From assembly GCA_036389335.1 (NCBI GenBank), contig DASVQC010000092.1, positions 139,783-203,782 of the forward strand: DNA of 64,000 bases. The letters run 5' to 3'. The notes under the pieces are model-generated. The model did not search any database, was not told the origin of the DNA, and was given only the letters and a program-made list of their open reading frames with translations. The DNA is from JAIVGV01 sp036389335. GTDB taxonomy: Bacteria; Acidobacteriota; Blastocatellia; Pyrinomonadales; Pyrinomonadaceae. Both the position numbers and the translations under genes were made by a program. Positions 7,621-16,103 of this stretch are shown here, in pieces. Each line of letters opens with the position of its first letter. The stretch's first letter is position 1.

Positions 7621-9285
7621 GTGAGACGCGCGGCCAGAACACGAATCAGGGCGCGGCGCACCGCCGCCGCCGTCGCGCTGCTCGCGCTGTGCTGCGCGCT
7701 GCTGCCGCCCGCGGGCGCGCTGTCGCAAAGCGTCTACCACAACCCGGTCATCGCGGGCGATCACCCCGACCCGACCGTCGTCCGCGTCGGCACGGACTAC
7801 TGGGCGCTCGTCACGACCGGCGGCTGGGCACCGCACTTCACCGTCATGCGCTCGCGCGATCTCGTCGCGTGGCGGACGGTCGGCGCGGTCTTCCGGCAGA
7901 AGCCCGCGTGGGCCAAGGGCGACTTCTGGGCCCCGGAGCTGGTCGAAGATCGCGGCAGCTTCTACGTCTACTACACGGCGCGGCGCGACGACGGCCCCGC
8001 GAAGAAGGGGACGCTCTGCGTCGCCGTCGCCACCGCGCCGCGGCCCGACGGCCCCTACACCGATCACGGCCCCCTCGTCTGCCAGGAGATCGGATCGATA
8101 GACGCCTTCAGCCTGCGCGACGAGGACGGTCGCCGCTACCTGATCTGGAAGGAGGACGGCAACGACCGCAACCAGCCGACGCCGATCTGGGCGCAGCAGT
8201 TGACGGACGACGGGCTGCGCGTCGTCGGCAAGCGTAAGGAGCTGATCCGCAACGACGCGCCGTGGGAGGGGCGCGTCGTCGAGGGCGCTTACGTGATGCG
8301 GCGCGGCGGGTGGTACTACATGTTCTATTCGGGCGGGGCCTGCTGCGGGCGCGCGTGCGATTACGCGCTCGGCGTGGCGCGCTCGCGGCGGCTTCTGGGG
8401 CCGTGGGAGAAGAACCCCGCCAACCCCGTCGTCGCGGCCAACGCGGCGTGGCAGTGTCCGGGGCACGGCGACGTGGTGACGACGCCCGACGGCAGGGAGT
8501 TCCTGCTCTACCACTCGTACCGGCGCAGCCTCGACACGTTCAGCGTCGGGCGCGAGTCCGTGCTCGACCGCGTGACGTGGGGCGAGAACGGGTGGCCCGT
8601 CGTCAACGGCGGCGCGGGGCCGAGCGCGGGCGCGCCCGCGCCGCTCGCCGAGAATGGTGCGGGCGCAAGCGCGCTCGGCGGCGCGGGCGCGGATACGTCC
8701 GAGTTCTTCGACGGCTTCGAGGCGGCGCAACTCGATCCGTCGTGGCAGTGGCCGATGGACAACGCGCAGAGCGCGCGCGTCGAGGCGGGGCCGGGCGGCT
8801 ACCTCGTGTTGACGCCCGAAGGCGGCGACGCCAAGGCGGACGAGTGGACGGGCGCGGTGCTGGGGCGTCGCTCGACCTCGGGGAGCTACGCGGCGACGGT
8901 CGCGGTCGTGCCGCCGGTCGCGGCTGGCGCGCGCGCCGGGCTGGCGGCCTACGGGTGGCGCGCGTGGGCGGTCGGGGCGGCGGTCGGCGGCGGCAAGGTC
9001 TCGCTGTGGCGTCGCGAGGGCAGGACGCAGGAGACTCTGGCGAGCGCCGCCGCGCCCGCCGCCGCGCTCGTCTTCCTGCGCATGACGGCGGAGCGGGGCG
9101 AGACCTACCGCTTCGAGTTCAGCGCGAACGGGCGCGACTGGCAGCCGCTCGGCCCTCCGGTCAACGGCAGCTACATCGAGGGGGCGCACGTCGCGCTGAC
9201 AGCCGGGGGCGCGGCGGCGCGCTTCGACTGGGTGCGGATCGCGCCGCGCGCGGCGGCTAAGTCGGCGGGCGCGGCGGGCAATTGA
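7621..9285 (+). CDS. Secreted GH43 glycoside hydrolase, copy 2
   Basis: A 554-residue paralogue of the 1864-3546 gene, starting at GTG 7621. Residues 1-38 form a signal peptide ending near GALSQ. Catalytic blocks are conserved: AGDHPDPTVVRVGTDYW (base Asp), GSIDAFSLRDEDGRRYL, and RVVEGAYVMRRGGWYYMFYSG (acid Glu). The C-terminal half again carries the beta-sandwich beginning at FFDGFEAAQLDPSWQWP. Stretches of DNA are identical to copy 1 (65 nt at 8362-8426 versus 2647-2711; 39 nt at 8050-8088 versus 2314-2352), although the ends have diverged. It lies between the two permease genes and 30 bp after the first, so it is probably co-expressed with the importer. Confidence 0.9.
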   Translation: MRRAARTRIRARRTAAAVALLALCCALLPPAGALSQSVYHNPVIAGDHPDPTVVRVGTDYWALVTTGGWAPHFTVMRSRDLVAWRTVGAVFRQKPAWAKGDFWAPELVEDRGSFYVYYTARRDDGPAKKGTLCVAVATAPRPDGPYTDHGPLVCQEIGSIDAFSLRDEDGRRYLIWKEDGNDRNQPTPIWAQQLTDDGLRVVGKRKELIRNDAPWEGRVVEGAYVMRRGGWYYMFYSGGACCGRACDYALGVARSRRLLGPWEKNPANPVVAANAAWQCPGHGDVVTTPDGREFLLYHSYRRSLDTFSVGRESVLDRVTWGENGWPVVNGGAGPSAGAPAPLAENGAGASALGGAGADTSEFFDGFEAAQLDPSWQWPMDNAQSARVEAGPGGYLVLTPEGGDAKADEWTGAVLGRRSTSGSYAATVAVVPPVAAGARAGLAAYGWRAWAVGAAVGGGKVSLWRREGRTQETLASAAAPAAALVFLRMTAERGETYRFEFSANGRDWQPLGPPVNGSYIEGAHVALTAGGAAARFDWVRIAPRAAAKSAGAAGN

Positions 9286-9388
9286 TAAGAAGCGGTCTCG
9301 TCTGTTGCGAGTCACGGCTTCGAGTCCGCGCTCCGGCGCGGCCTGACGGGACGCGGGGCGAAGTGGAGTTTGGGTGGCGGCATAAACT

Positions 9389-9494
9389 GTTCTGAACTCT
9401 GTGCGCCCTCTGTGAACTCTGTGTCTCCGTGGTGAGGTATCTTAAAGAAGACTCACCACGGAGGCACAGAGAACACAGAGGGGCACGGAGAAAA
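9389..9494. repeat. CACCAC-type intergenic inverted repeat, copy 2
   Basis: Left arm with CTCTGTGCGCCCTCTGTG...TCTCCGTGGTGAG, loop GTATCTTAAAGAAGA, right arm CTCACCACGGAGGCACAGAG...GGGCACGGAG. The loop and both inner arms match the copy at 3578-3681. It fills most of the 286-bp gap between the second GH43 gene and the second permease. Confidence 0.8.
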
Positions 9495-9571
9495 GCTGAG
9501 GCTGGAAGACCACCGAAATTTGAACTCTGGACTTCATGTGACAGTTGATCGGCGATTATAGAGGGGGCGCT

Positions 9572-10582
9572 ATGGCTCAGGCGGGGACGACGACGGTTGA
9601 CGGGGCGGGCTCGGCGCGGGGTCGGAGCGCGCGCGCGCGCGCCGTCTCGATCATCCAGCGGCAGGGCGCGCTCGTCGCGCTCGCGCTCGTCTGCGGCTTC
9701 GCCGCCTACCGCTACCCGCAGTTCCTCACGGAGGCGAACCTGACGAACGTGCTGCGCCAGAACAGCATGCTCGGGCTCGTCGCGCTCGGCATGACGTTCG
9801 TCATCCTGACGGGCGGCATCGATCTCTCGGTCGGCTCGCTCTTGGCCGTCGCGGGCGTCGTCGCGGCGCACCTCGCGGGGCGCGGCCTCTTCGTCGCGCT
9901 CGTGGCCGGGGTCGCGCTCGCCGCGCTGCTCGGCCTCGCCAACGGCGTGATCATCGCGCGCGCGCGCGTGCAGCCTTTCATCGTCACGCTGGCGATGATG
10001 ATCGCGGCGCGGGGCCTCGCGCTCGTCGCGACGGGCGAGCAGACCGTGCGCGTGGATCGCTCGGCGCAGGGGTTCACGGAGCTGGGGCGCGGCACGGTCG
10101 ACGTGGGGCCGCTCGCGCTGCCCGTGCCGGTCATCATTCTGGCGGCGGCTTACGCCGCGGGCTGGCTCGTGCTCAACCACACGCGCTTCGGGCGGCACGT
10201 CTTCTCGATAGGCGACAACGAAGAAGCCGCGCGGCTGATGGGCCTGAACGTGCGGCGCGTGACGGTCGGCGTCTACGCCTTGAGCGGCGCGCTGGCGGGG
10301 CTCGCCGGAGTGATCTTGGCGTCGCGTCTGGGCGCGGGCCAGCCGGTCGCGGGGCAGGGCTGGGAGCTGGACGCCATCGCCGCGGTGGTGGTGGGCGGGA
10401 CGCTTCTGACGGGCGGGAAGGGGAGCGCCGCCTTCACGCTCGTCGGCGTGCTGCTGCTCGGCGTCATCTTCAACATCTTCAACCTCGAAGGCAGCATCAC
10501 GCCGTGGTGGCAGCAGGTCTTGCGCGGCCTCATCCTGCTCGCCGTCGTCATCGTGCAGAACCGCTTGAGCCGGAGGAAGTGA
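9572..10582 (+). CDS. yjfF: Sugar ABC transporter permease 2, YjfF-like
   Basis: Start ATG 9572 follows AGAGGGGG at 9560-9567; the in-frame TTG 27 nt earlier lacks a ribosome site. The 336-residue membrane protein has the signature GLVALGMTFVILTGGIDLSVGS and a C-terminal block with ITPWWQQVLRGLILL, which is a feature I associate with YjfF rather than YtfT. Together with the binding protein, ATPase and first permease it completes a heteromeric-permease importer. It is followed 3 bp later by the PhyH-like gene, suggesting one transcript. Confidence 0.9.
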   Translation: MAQAGTTTVDGAGSARGRSARARAVSIIQRQGALVALALVCGFAAYRYPQFLTEANLTNVLRQNSMLGLVALGMTFVILTGGIDLSVGSLLAVAGVVAAHLAGRGLFVALVAGVALAALLGLANGVIIARARVQPFIVTLAMMIAARGLALVATGEQTVRVDRSAQGFTELGRGTVDVGPLALPVPVIILAAAYAAGWLVLNHTRFGRHVFSIGDNEEAARLMGLNVRRVTVGVYALSGALAGLAGVILASRLGAGQPVAGQGWELDAIAAVVVGGTLLTGGKGSAAFTLVGVLLLGVIFNIFNLEGSITPWWQQVLRGLILLAVVIVQNRLSRRK

Positions 10583-10585
10583 CGA

Positions 10586-11431
10586 GTGGGCGCGGGGGCG
10601 AATCAAGGCGGGGCGGCGCAGTCGGTCGTCGCGGGCGGGGGCCGCTACGGCGCGGACGATCTCGACGCTTTCGCCGACGAGGTGCGGCGCGAAAGCTTCT
10701 GCGTGCTGCCGGGCCACTTCGACGCCGAGTTGATGGGCGCGTGGCGCGAGGCGTTCGCGCCGCTCTTGGAAGCGCACATCGCGCGCGAGGGGCACAGGCT
10801 GAACCGCGGCGCGGCGCGCTACTACGTCACGCTGCCGTTCCGCCACCCCTTCGCCGATCCGCGCGTCTACGAGGACGAGGACGTGCTCGGCGTCTGCGCC
10901 CGCCTCGTCGGCGCGGACATGCAACTGCACCAGCTCGCCACCGACACGCCGCTCAAGGGTTCCGAGTATCAGGACACACACCGCGACGTGCCGCCGCTCT
11001 TCCCCGAGACGGGTCGTGAGACGCCCCCGTTCCAACTCGCCGTCAACTTCCCGCTCGTGGACGTGACCGAAGAGAACGGCCCCTTCGAGGTGGCGCGCGC
11101 GACACACATGCTGACGAAGGCCGAAGCACTGCGCCGGATCGAATCGGGCGAGGTCAGCTTAGAGCCGCTGCGGATGAAGGCGGGCGACGTGATGATCCGC
11201 GACGTGCGCGCGCTGCACCGCGGCACGCCGAACCGCACCGAAGTGCCGCGCCCGATGGTCGTCCTCGGCTACTCGCGCCGCTGGCTCTTCAGGCCCGAAG
11301 TCTCGATCCGCGTCCCGCGCGCCGTCTGGCCGTCCCTCTCGCCGCGCGCCCGCTTCCTGCTCCGCTTCAACCCGCTCGCGGACGACGCCGACGACGGCGG
11401 CGAAGAGGTCTATCAGGCGTTCGCTTATTGA
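10586..11431 (+). CDS. Phytanoyl-CoA dioxygenase (PhyH) family Fe(II)/2-oxoglutarate oxygenase
   Basis: A 281-residue protein starting at GTG 10586, with GGAGGA at 10572-10577 inside the end of the preceding permease gene. The non-haem iron triad is visible: H132-x-D134 in DTHRDVPPLFP and H211 in RALHRGTPNR, with a downstream Arg expected to bind 2-oxoglutarate in RPMVVLGYSRRW. The family hydroxylates small molecules or lipids. Its place at the end of a sugar importer operon suggests action on a sugar-related compound, such as a methylated or modified glycoside, but this is only inferred from context. No signal peptide, so it is cytoplasmic. Confidence 0.85.
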   Translation: MGAGANQGGAAQSVVAGGGRYGADDLDAFADEVRRESFCVLPGHFDAELMGAWREAFAPLLEAHIAREGHRLNRGAARYYVTLPFRHPFADPRVYEDEDVLGVCARLVGADMQLHQLATDTPLKGSEYQDTHRDVPPLFPETGRETPPFQLAVNFPLVDVTEENGPFEVARATHMLTKAEALRRIESGEVSLEPLRMKAGDVMIRDVRALHRGTPNRTEVPRPMVVLGYSRRWLFRPEVSIRVPRAVWPSLSPRARFLLRFNPLADDADDGGEEVYQAFAY

Positions 11432-11480
11432 GCCGCGAGTTCGCGCGCGGCGGCCCAGTCCCGTTCCCGGAGGGCAGGTG

Positions 11481-12650
11481 ATGTTGCTTGTCAAAGTTCT
11501 GCGGCGGTGCGCCGCGGCCTTCTGCTTTCTGCTCGCCGCGTCGGCGTCGTCGTCGCCGCAGGCGCTCTACGAGATGCCGCAGGGCGTCGAGACGCGCTGG
11601 GCGAGCGGCGAGAACCCTTCGGGCGCGAAGGGGCAGGGCGGTCAGGCGAACGGCGGGCGCAAGGGCTCGCCGACGGTGGCCGTCAAGGCGGGGGCGAGCC
11701 GGGTGCTGGCGGAGGCCGCGAACGCGAGCGGCACGGTGCGCCGCATCTGGATGACCTTCCCCGACCGCAGCCCGCGGATGCTCCGCTCGCTGCGCCTCGA
11801 CATGTACTGGGACGGGGCGCGCTCTCCCGCGGTGAGCGCGCCCGTCGGCGACTTCTTCGGCGTCGGGCTCGGTCAGGCAGTCCCGTTCCAGTCGGCGCTG
11901 TTCAGCAACCCCGAGGGGCGCAGCTTCAACTGCGTCGTCCCGATGCCCTTCCGCACCGGCATGAAGATCGTCATGACGAACGAGAGCGCAGACGATCTGA
12001 ACGAGCTTTTCTACGACGTGGATTACACGCTCGGCGACCGGCACGGCGCGGACGCCCTCTACTTCCACGCGCACTTCCGCCGCGAGAACCCGACCCGGCT
12101 CCAACAGGACTACGAGATACTGCCGCGCGTCTCCGGGCGCGGTCGCTACCTCGGCACGAACGTCGGCGTCGCCGTCAACCGGCGCGACTACTTCAACACG
12201 TGGTGGGGCGAGGGCGAGATCAAGATTTATCTGGACGGCGACCGCGAGTTCCCGACCATCGCGGGGACGGGGACGGAAGATTACATCGGCACGGCGTGGG
12301 GGCAGGGGCAGTTCGCGCATCTTTATCAGGGCTCGCCCGTCGCCGACGAGCGCGAGATGCGCTGGTGCTTCTACCGCTACCACATCCCCGACCCCGTCTA
12401 CTTCCAGCGCGACGCGCGTGTGACGATGCAGCAGATCGGCTACCTCGCGGATCACAGCCGCGGCGGGCTGGTGCGCGAAGGCAGGCGGCTCTACCGCGCG
12501 GGGCCGGGCCGCGTCGAGATGGACATCACGAAGGACGGCAAGTTCGAGCGCTCGGACGACTGGTCGAGCTGCGCCTACTTCTACCTCGACCGCGCAGAGA
12601 ACGGACTGCCCCCGCTCGCGCCCGTCGCCGAGCGCGTCGCGGGGTTGTGA
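11481..12650 (+). CDS. Secreted GH172 (DUF2961) family protein
   Basis: ATG 11481 has GGAGGG (11469-11474) 6 nt upstream; the adjacent GTG 11478 is too close. Residues 1-28 form a signal peptide. The body matches DUF2961, now GH172, a family that includes difructose-dianhydride and alpha-D-fructofuranosidases and exo-D-arabinofuranosidases, all acting on furanosides. Candidate catalytic glutamates are in WWGEGEIKIYLDGD (E244/E246) and AGTGTEDYIGTAWG (E266). The family usually forms oligomers. A furanosidase next to a YtfQ-like furanose importer and two GH43 genes makes a coherent pathway. The gene ends 130 bp before a strong terminator. Confidence 0.85.
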   Translation: MLLVKVLRRCAAAFCFLLAASASSSPQALYEMPQGVETRWASGENPSGAKGQGGQANGGRKGSPTVAVKAGASRVLAEAANASGTVRRIWMTFPDRSPRMLRSLRLDMYWDGARSPAVSAPVGDFFGVGLGQAVPFQSALFSNPEGRSFNCVVPMPFRTGMKIVMTNESADDLNELFYDVDYTLGDRHGADALYFHAHFRRENPTRLQQDYEILPRVSGRGRYLGTNVGVAVNRRDYFNTWWGEGEIKIYLDGDREFPTIAGTGTEDYIGTAWGQGQFAHLYQGSPVADEREMRWCFYRYHIPDPVYFQRDARVTMQQIGYLADHSRGGLVREGRRLYRAGPGRVEMDITKDGKFERSDDWSSCAYFYLDRAENGLPPLAPVAERVAGL

Positions 12651-12780
12651 GGCGAGACGGACGTTCGGGCGCGACGAGACAGGCCGTCCGGCGCGGCGTG
12701 GCCGCCGCCTGCTTCCGCCCTCCGCCGCCGCGCCCTTCAGCGCGCGACGGATGCGAACGGGCGCGCGCCCAGGCAAGGTG

Positions 12781-12822
12781 GAGGGGGCGGGAGATGACAC
12801 CTCCCGCCCCCTCTTTCTTTTT
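12781..12822 (+). terminator. Rho-independent terminator closing the sugar locus
   Basis: A perfect 13-bp stem GAGGGGGCGGGAG (12781-12793) / CTCCCGCCCCCTC (12801-12813), loop ATGACAC, followed by TTTCTTTTT. It lies between convergent genes, so it should stop the + strand transcript and may block read-through from the other side. Confidence 0.92.
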
Positions 12823-12857
12823 AGAAACCGGATCGTGCGAACGGATTCGGCTGGGTG

Positions 12858-13157
12858 TTACTTCTCGACGATGACGTCGCGGATGACGACGCCGGGCAGC
12901 AGCCGCTCGATGGGCCGCCCGGACTTCCACCCGGTCTCGGTGGCGAGGAGCGCGCCCTCCGGCACGCGCGCGGTGTAGATGCGCCGGGAGCCGAACTCGC
13001 GCACCTCGATGGTGCGCGCTCTGATGTCCACGCGCGTGACGACGCCGCTGATGGCCCGCCGGTTGGCCGACCCGGAACCTTTCGCCAGAGTCTCGACGCC
13101 GCCCGTGAGCGTGACGAGCAGGGCGAGGACGAGTGCGCTGCGCTGTAGCTTCTTCAT
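12858..13157 (-). CDS. Small secreted protein of unknown function
   Basis: A 99-residue protein with a clear signal peptide (MKKLQRSALVLALLVTLTGG) and a mature part of about 75 residues rich in beta-forming residues (ISGVVTRVDIRARTIEVREF, then RRIYTARVPEGALL). This alternation resembles a small OB-like or barrel fold, but I do not recognise a family. GGAGAAG lies just upstream of the ATG, supporting translation. It converges on the GH172 gene across a terminator and stands alone. Confidence 0.65.
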   Translation of the reverse strand: MKKLQRSALVLALLVTLTGGVETLAKGSGSANRRAISGVVTRVDIRARTIEVREFGSRRIYTARVPEGALLATETGWKSGRPIERLLPGVVIRDVIVEK

Positions 13158-13402
13158 GTCTGCTTCTCCTTACCGGGGCGGGGGCACGCCTTGCGCCCCG
13201 CCCGATGCACGTTAGTAAAAGAGCGGGCTCCGTCATTCGGAGGCGGCTCGCTCGCCGCCTCACCTGCTAACGCGCGAAGGGGTGGGAAAAAGGATCACGG
13301 CGGAGGGAGTTTGGGGAAGGCCGTGCGACCGCGCCCGCGCCTTCCTCCGGTTAGCGCGCGGCGCGCGCGCGCCGTGTCAGGGTGAGGGCCTTCGCCGCGC
13401 CG

Positions 13403-15106
13403 TCACTTATCCGGCAGCAGGCCGGCGAGGAGGAAGACGAGCGGGGCGTTCCAGTTGATGGCGACCTCGTTGGTGGCGTATGACCCCTGCTCGTCGAGGT
13501 ACATACGCGCGGGCGGCAGGTCGGGGAGCTTCCGCATCGCGGGGTCTTGTCGCGTGCGGTTCGGCCCGCCCGACATGAGGCCGGGCCACGGCTCGGCGTT
13601 AGAGTCCGCCGCGCTCGGTCGGTGGTGCGGGTGGCGGAAAGGGTTCTCGCCGAGGCGCGTGACGAAGGAGAGCGAGAAGGTGTTCCTGCCGAGCAGGTAG
13701 TGTAGATCGTCGAGCGCCGCCGCGACGTAACGCCGGCGGGGGCGCATGGCGTTCGCCACCAGGAGCTGCACGCCGTAGTTCGCCGCGACGCCGTTCGAGC
13801 CCCAGACGTAATCGCGCGCCGTCAGGCTGTTGCGGTAGCCGTTGCGGCTGCCGCGCTCGACCGTCTCGTCAGCCGCCTTCAAAGAGGCGTCGCGGATCGC
13901 TCTGGCCGCTTCGTCACCTTTACCGCCCCCGAGCGCGTAGGCCCACAGCGCGAGCGGCGCCACGTCGGCCCAAGAGGGCGGGCCGAAGCCTCCGCGCGCC
14001 TTCGCGTACGCGCCGAAGTGCGCGAGGAAGTATCGCCGGTAGACGCCCCTCCCGGTCGCGCGCCACAACTCGGCTGAAGCCCAGAGCCGCTCGTCGCCGC
14101 ACCGGCTATCGCCGTACTCGCCGGTGGCGACGCCCGCGGGGTTGCGGAACGGAACGTCCGGGTGCCGGTCGAGCCAGCGCCACGCGCGCCCGGCGGCGAG
14201 CAAAGACCGTCGCGCGTAAGCGTGATCGAAAGGTTCGTAGGCGCGCGCGGCGGTGGCCGCGACGGCGGCGAAGTCGGCGGTGGCGCAGGAACTCTTGTAA
14301 GGCGCGACGCCCGTGCCGACGACGTAGCTCACCGAATCGTCCCTCTCCGGCGAGACGAACGGGGCGAACTGCTCGCTCGTCTGCTTGTGCCACACCCCGC
14401 CGTCGGCGTCCTGCATCGTGAGCATCCAGTCGAGATTCCAGCGCACCTCGTCGAGGATGTCCGGCGAGGCGTCGCCGGATTCGGGGATGTTGAGATCGAC
14501 GGCGCGCAGGCGTGCGCCGAACAAATCCCACGCCCAGAGCAGCGTCGCCGCGGAGACGGCGGAGTTGACGACGTAGCGCCCGTAGTCGCCCGCGTCGTGC
14601 CAGCCGCGCGCCGACTCTCTCGCGCCCGCCTTGCCCGAAGAGGCGTGGTACGCGCCGCGCGGGTGACACGCCGCGTGACGGTAGCCGGGGAACTCCGGGC
14701 CCAGATCGACCGCGACGCCGCAGCGCTGGCCGTAGAAGGCGCGCGCGGCGAGGTAGAACGCGCGGGCGTACACGTCTGCGCCGACGGAGAAGTCCCAACT
14801 CCTGCCGACGCCCGGCACTTCCACGTAGTACGTCCCGCCCGTTTCGAGCGGCGTGAAGTCGGCGGCCCGCACGCGGTCGCCCGAGTCGGCGTCCTCGGAC
14901 GCGGGCGCGAGCCTGCCGGAGAAGGCGACGGAGTCGTCGCCCGCGCGGCGCACGTTGAAAGCGCCCGCGGCGCTAGGCGAGACGACGAGCGCCACCTTGC
15001 TCGCGCGCGGCAGGTAGCCGACCTGATCGACTTTGATCTGCGTGGTCGGCGCGGTCGCGGCGGCCAACACGGTCGATAAAGAGAGGATGAGGGCGAGCGA
15101 TCCCAT
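13403..15106 (-). CDS. Secreted GH9 endoglucanase/cellulase-like enzyme
   Basis: A 567-residue protein with a short signal peptide (to about residue 20), an N-terminal Ig-like CelD_N domain (residues ~22-110, starting IKVDQVGYLPRASKVALVV) and a GH9 (alpha/alpha)6 barrel. Catalytic residues seen: D171 and D174 in WHDAGDYGRYVVN, the substrate-binding His stretch NPFRHPHHRPS, and the acid E547 in SYATNEVAINWNAPLVF. GH9 enzymes hydrolyse cellulose, mixed-linkage glucan or related beta-glucans with inversion; some act on chito-oligosaccharides. No carbohydrate-binding module is seen. It is followed 43 bp downstream on the same strand... in transcription order it comes after the GH16 gene at 15149-16069, so the two may be one transcript. 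Confidence 0.9.
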   Translation of the reverse strand: MGSLALILSLSTVLAAATAPTTQIKVDQVGYLPRASKVALVVSPSAAGAFNVRRAGDDSVAFSGRLAPASEDADSGDRVRAADFTPLETGGTYYVEVPGVGRSWDFSVGADVYARAFYLAARAFYGQRCGVAVDLGPEFPGYRHAACHPRGAYHASSGKAGARESARGWHDAGDYGRYVVNSAVSAATLLWAWDLFGARLRAVDLNIPESGDASPDILDEVRWNLDWMLTMQDADGGVWHKQTSEQFAPFVSPERDDSVSYVVGTGVAPYKSSCATADFAAVAATAARAYEPFDHAYARRSLLAAGRAWRWLDRHPDVPFRNPAGVATGEYGDSRCGDERLWASAELWRATGRGVYRRYFLAHFGAYAKARGGFGPPSWADVAPLALWAYALGGGKGDEAARAIRDASLKAADETVERGSRNGYRNSLTARDYVWGSNGVAANYGVQLLVANAMRPRRRYVAAALDDLHYLLGRNTFSLSFVTRLGENPFRHPHHRPSAADSNAEPWPGLMSGGPNRTRQDPAMRKLPDLPPARMYLDEQGSYATNEVAINWNAPLVFLLAGLLPDK

Positions 15107-15148
15107 GATGTCTTGAAGGCTGCTTGAGGCCGCCGCCCCGGCGGGCTC

Positions 15149-16069
15149 TTAACGGCGCGCGCCGCGGGGGCGGCGCGTGTCGCTTCGGCGTTCGTAGGCG
15201 CGGACGTAATCGACCGTCAAGGTCTGGGGCATCGAGGTCGTCGCGTCCGGGTCGTGGGGCCAGTCGCCGCCGACGGCGAGGTTCAGGATGATGAAGAACG
15301 GGTGGTCGTAAACCCAGAGCGCGCCCGCGGGCAGATCGGTCGGCCTCCGCGTCTGGTACAACTCGCCGTCAACGTACCAGCGAATCTCCCACCGCTCCCA
15401 CTCGACGGCGAAGGTGTGGTAGTCGTCGGCGAAGCGTTTGCCGCCGGGCAGGGCGTGTTGCGCGCCGACGCCGTTCGCGCCCGAATGATTGGGGCCGTGG
15501 ATCGTGCCGTGGACGAGCGAGGGCTCGCGCCCGATGTTCTCCATCACGTCGATCTCGCCGCAGGCGGGCCAGCCGACCGCGCCGATGTTCGCGCCGAGCA
15601 GCCAGAAGGCGGGCCACACGCCCTGACCGAAAGGCAACTTCATGCGCGCCTCGAAACGACCGAAGGCCCGCGCGAACGTCTTCCTCGTCGTGAGCCGCGC
15701 CGACGTGTAGCGGCACGGCCCGTACCAGCACTTGAGCGCGGTCGGCGGCGTCTCCGCGAACGCTTCGACGACGAGGTGCCCGCGCCCGTCGAGGTGAGCG
15801 TTCTTCTTATCGTCCGTGTAGTACTCAAGCTCGTGGTTGCCCCAGCCCGAGCCGCCTACTTCAGCGCCCCACTTCGCGCGGTCAACCCCGGAGCCTTTCG
15901 CCCCGTCGAACTCGTCGCGCCAGACGAGCCTCCAACTGCCCTGCCCGCGCGCGACCGTCGTGAGGCACAGCAGGAGCGCGAGCGCGGCGGGCGCTCGCCG
16001 CGACAAAAAATTCTTAGACGAGTGGGCCGCCCCGCGCACGTCAAAGCCCTCGCCCCGCTCGCGCGTCAA
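15149..16069 (-). CDS. Secreted GH16 laminarinase/beta-glucanase-like enzyme
   Basis: A 306-residue protein with a signal peptide that looks N-terminally extended (hydrophobic core PAALALLLCLTTVARG at ~27-42); an internal GTG near residue 11 could be the true start. The GH16 jelly roll follows with the retaining signature GEIDVMEN (E172 nucleophile, D174, E177 acid/base), preceded by FGRFEARMKLPFGQGVWPAF and followed by DDYHTFAVEWERWEIRWYVDG. Family members cleave beta-1,3- or mixed beta-1,3/1,4-glucans. It sits directly upstream of GH9 in the same orientation. Confidence 0.92.
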   Translation of the reverse strand: MTRERGEGFDVRGAAHSSKNFLSRRAPAALALLLCLTTVARGQGSWRLVWRDEFDGAKGSGVDRAKWGAEVGGSGWGNHELEYYTDDKKNAHLDGRGHLVVEAFAETPPTALKCWYGPCRYTSARLTTRKTFARAFGRFEARMKLPFGQGVWPAFWLLGANIGAVGWPACGEIDVMENIGREPSLVHGTIHGPNHSGANGVGAQHALPGGKRFADDYHTFAVEWERWEIRWYVDGELYQTRRPTDLPAGALWVYDHPFFIILNLAVGGDWPHDPDATTSMPQTLTVDYVRAYERRSDTRRPRGARR

Positions 16070-16103
16070 AGCCCACGCCTCCGCGGGCGGGCGACGCGCC
16101 CCG

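Noticed and set aside
6250..9315. Long antisense open frame opposite the importer genes (about 1000 codons)
   Set aside because: Composition is Arg/Asp/Glu/Ala-rich with no domains, as expected for the shadow strand of high-GC genes; the + strand holds clear families.
13240..13261. GC-rich hairpin upstream of the small secreted gene as a terminator
   Set aside because: Stem of 8 bp without a T tract; such stems are common at this base composition.
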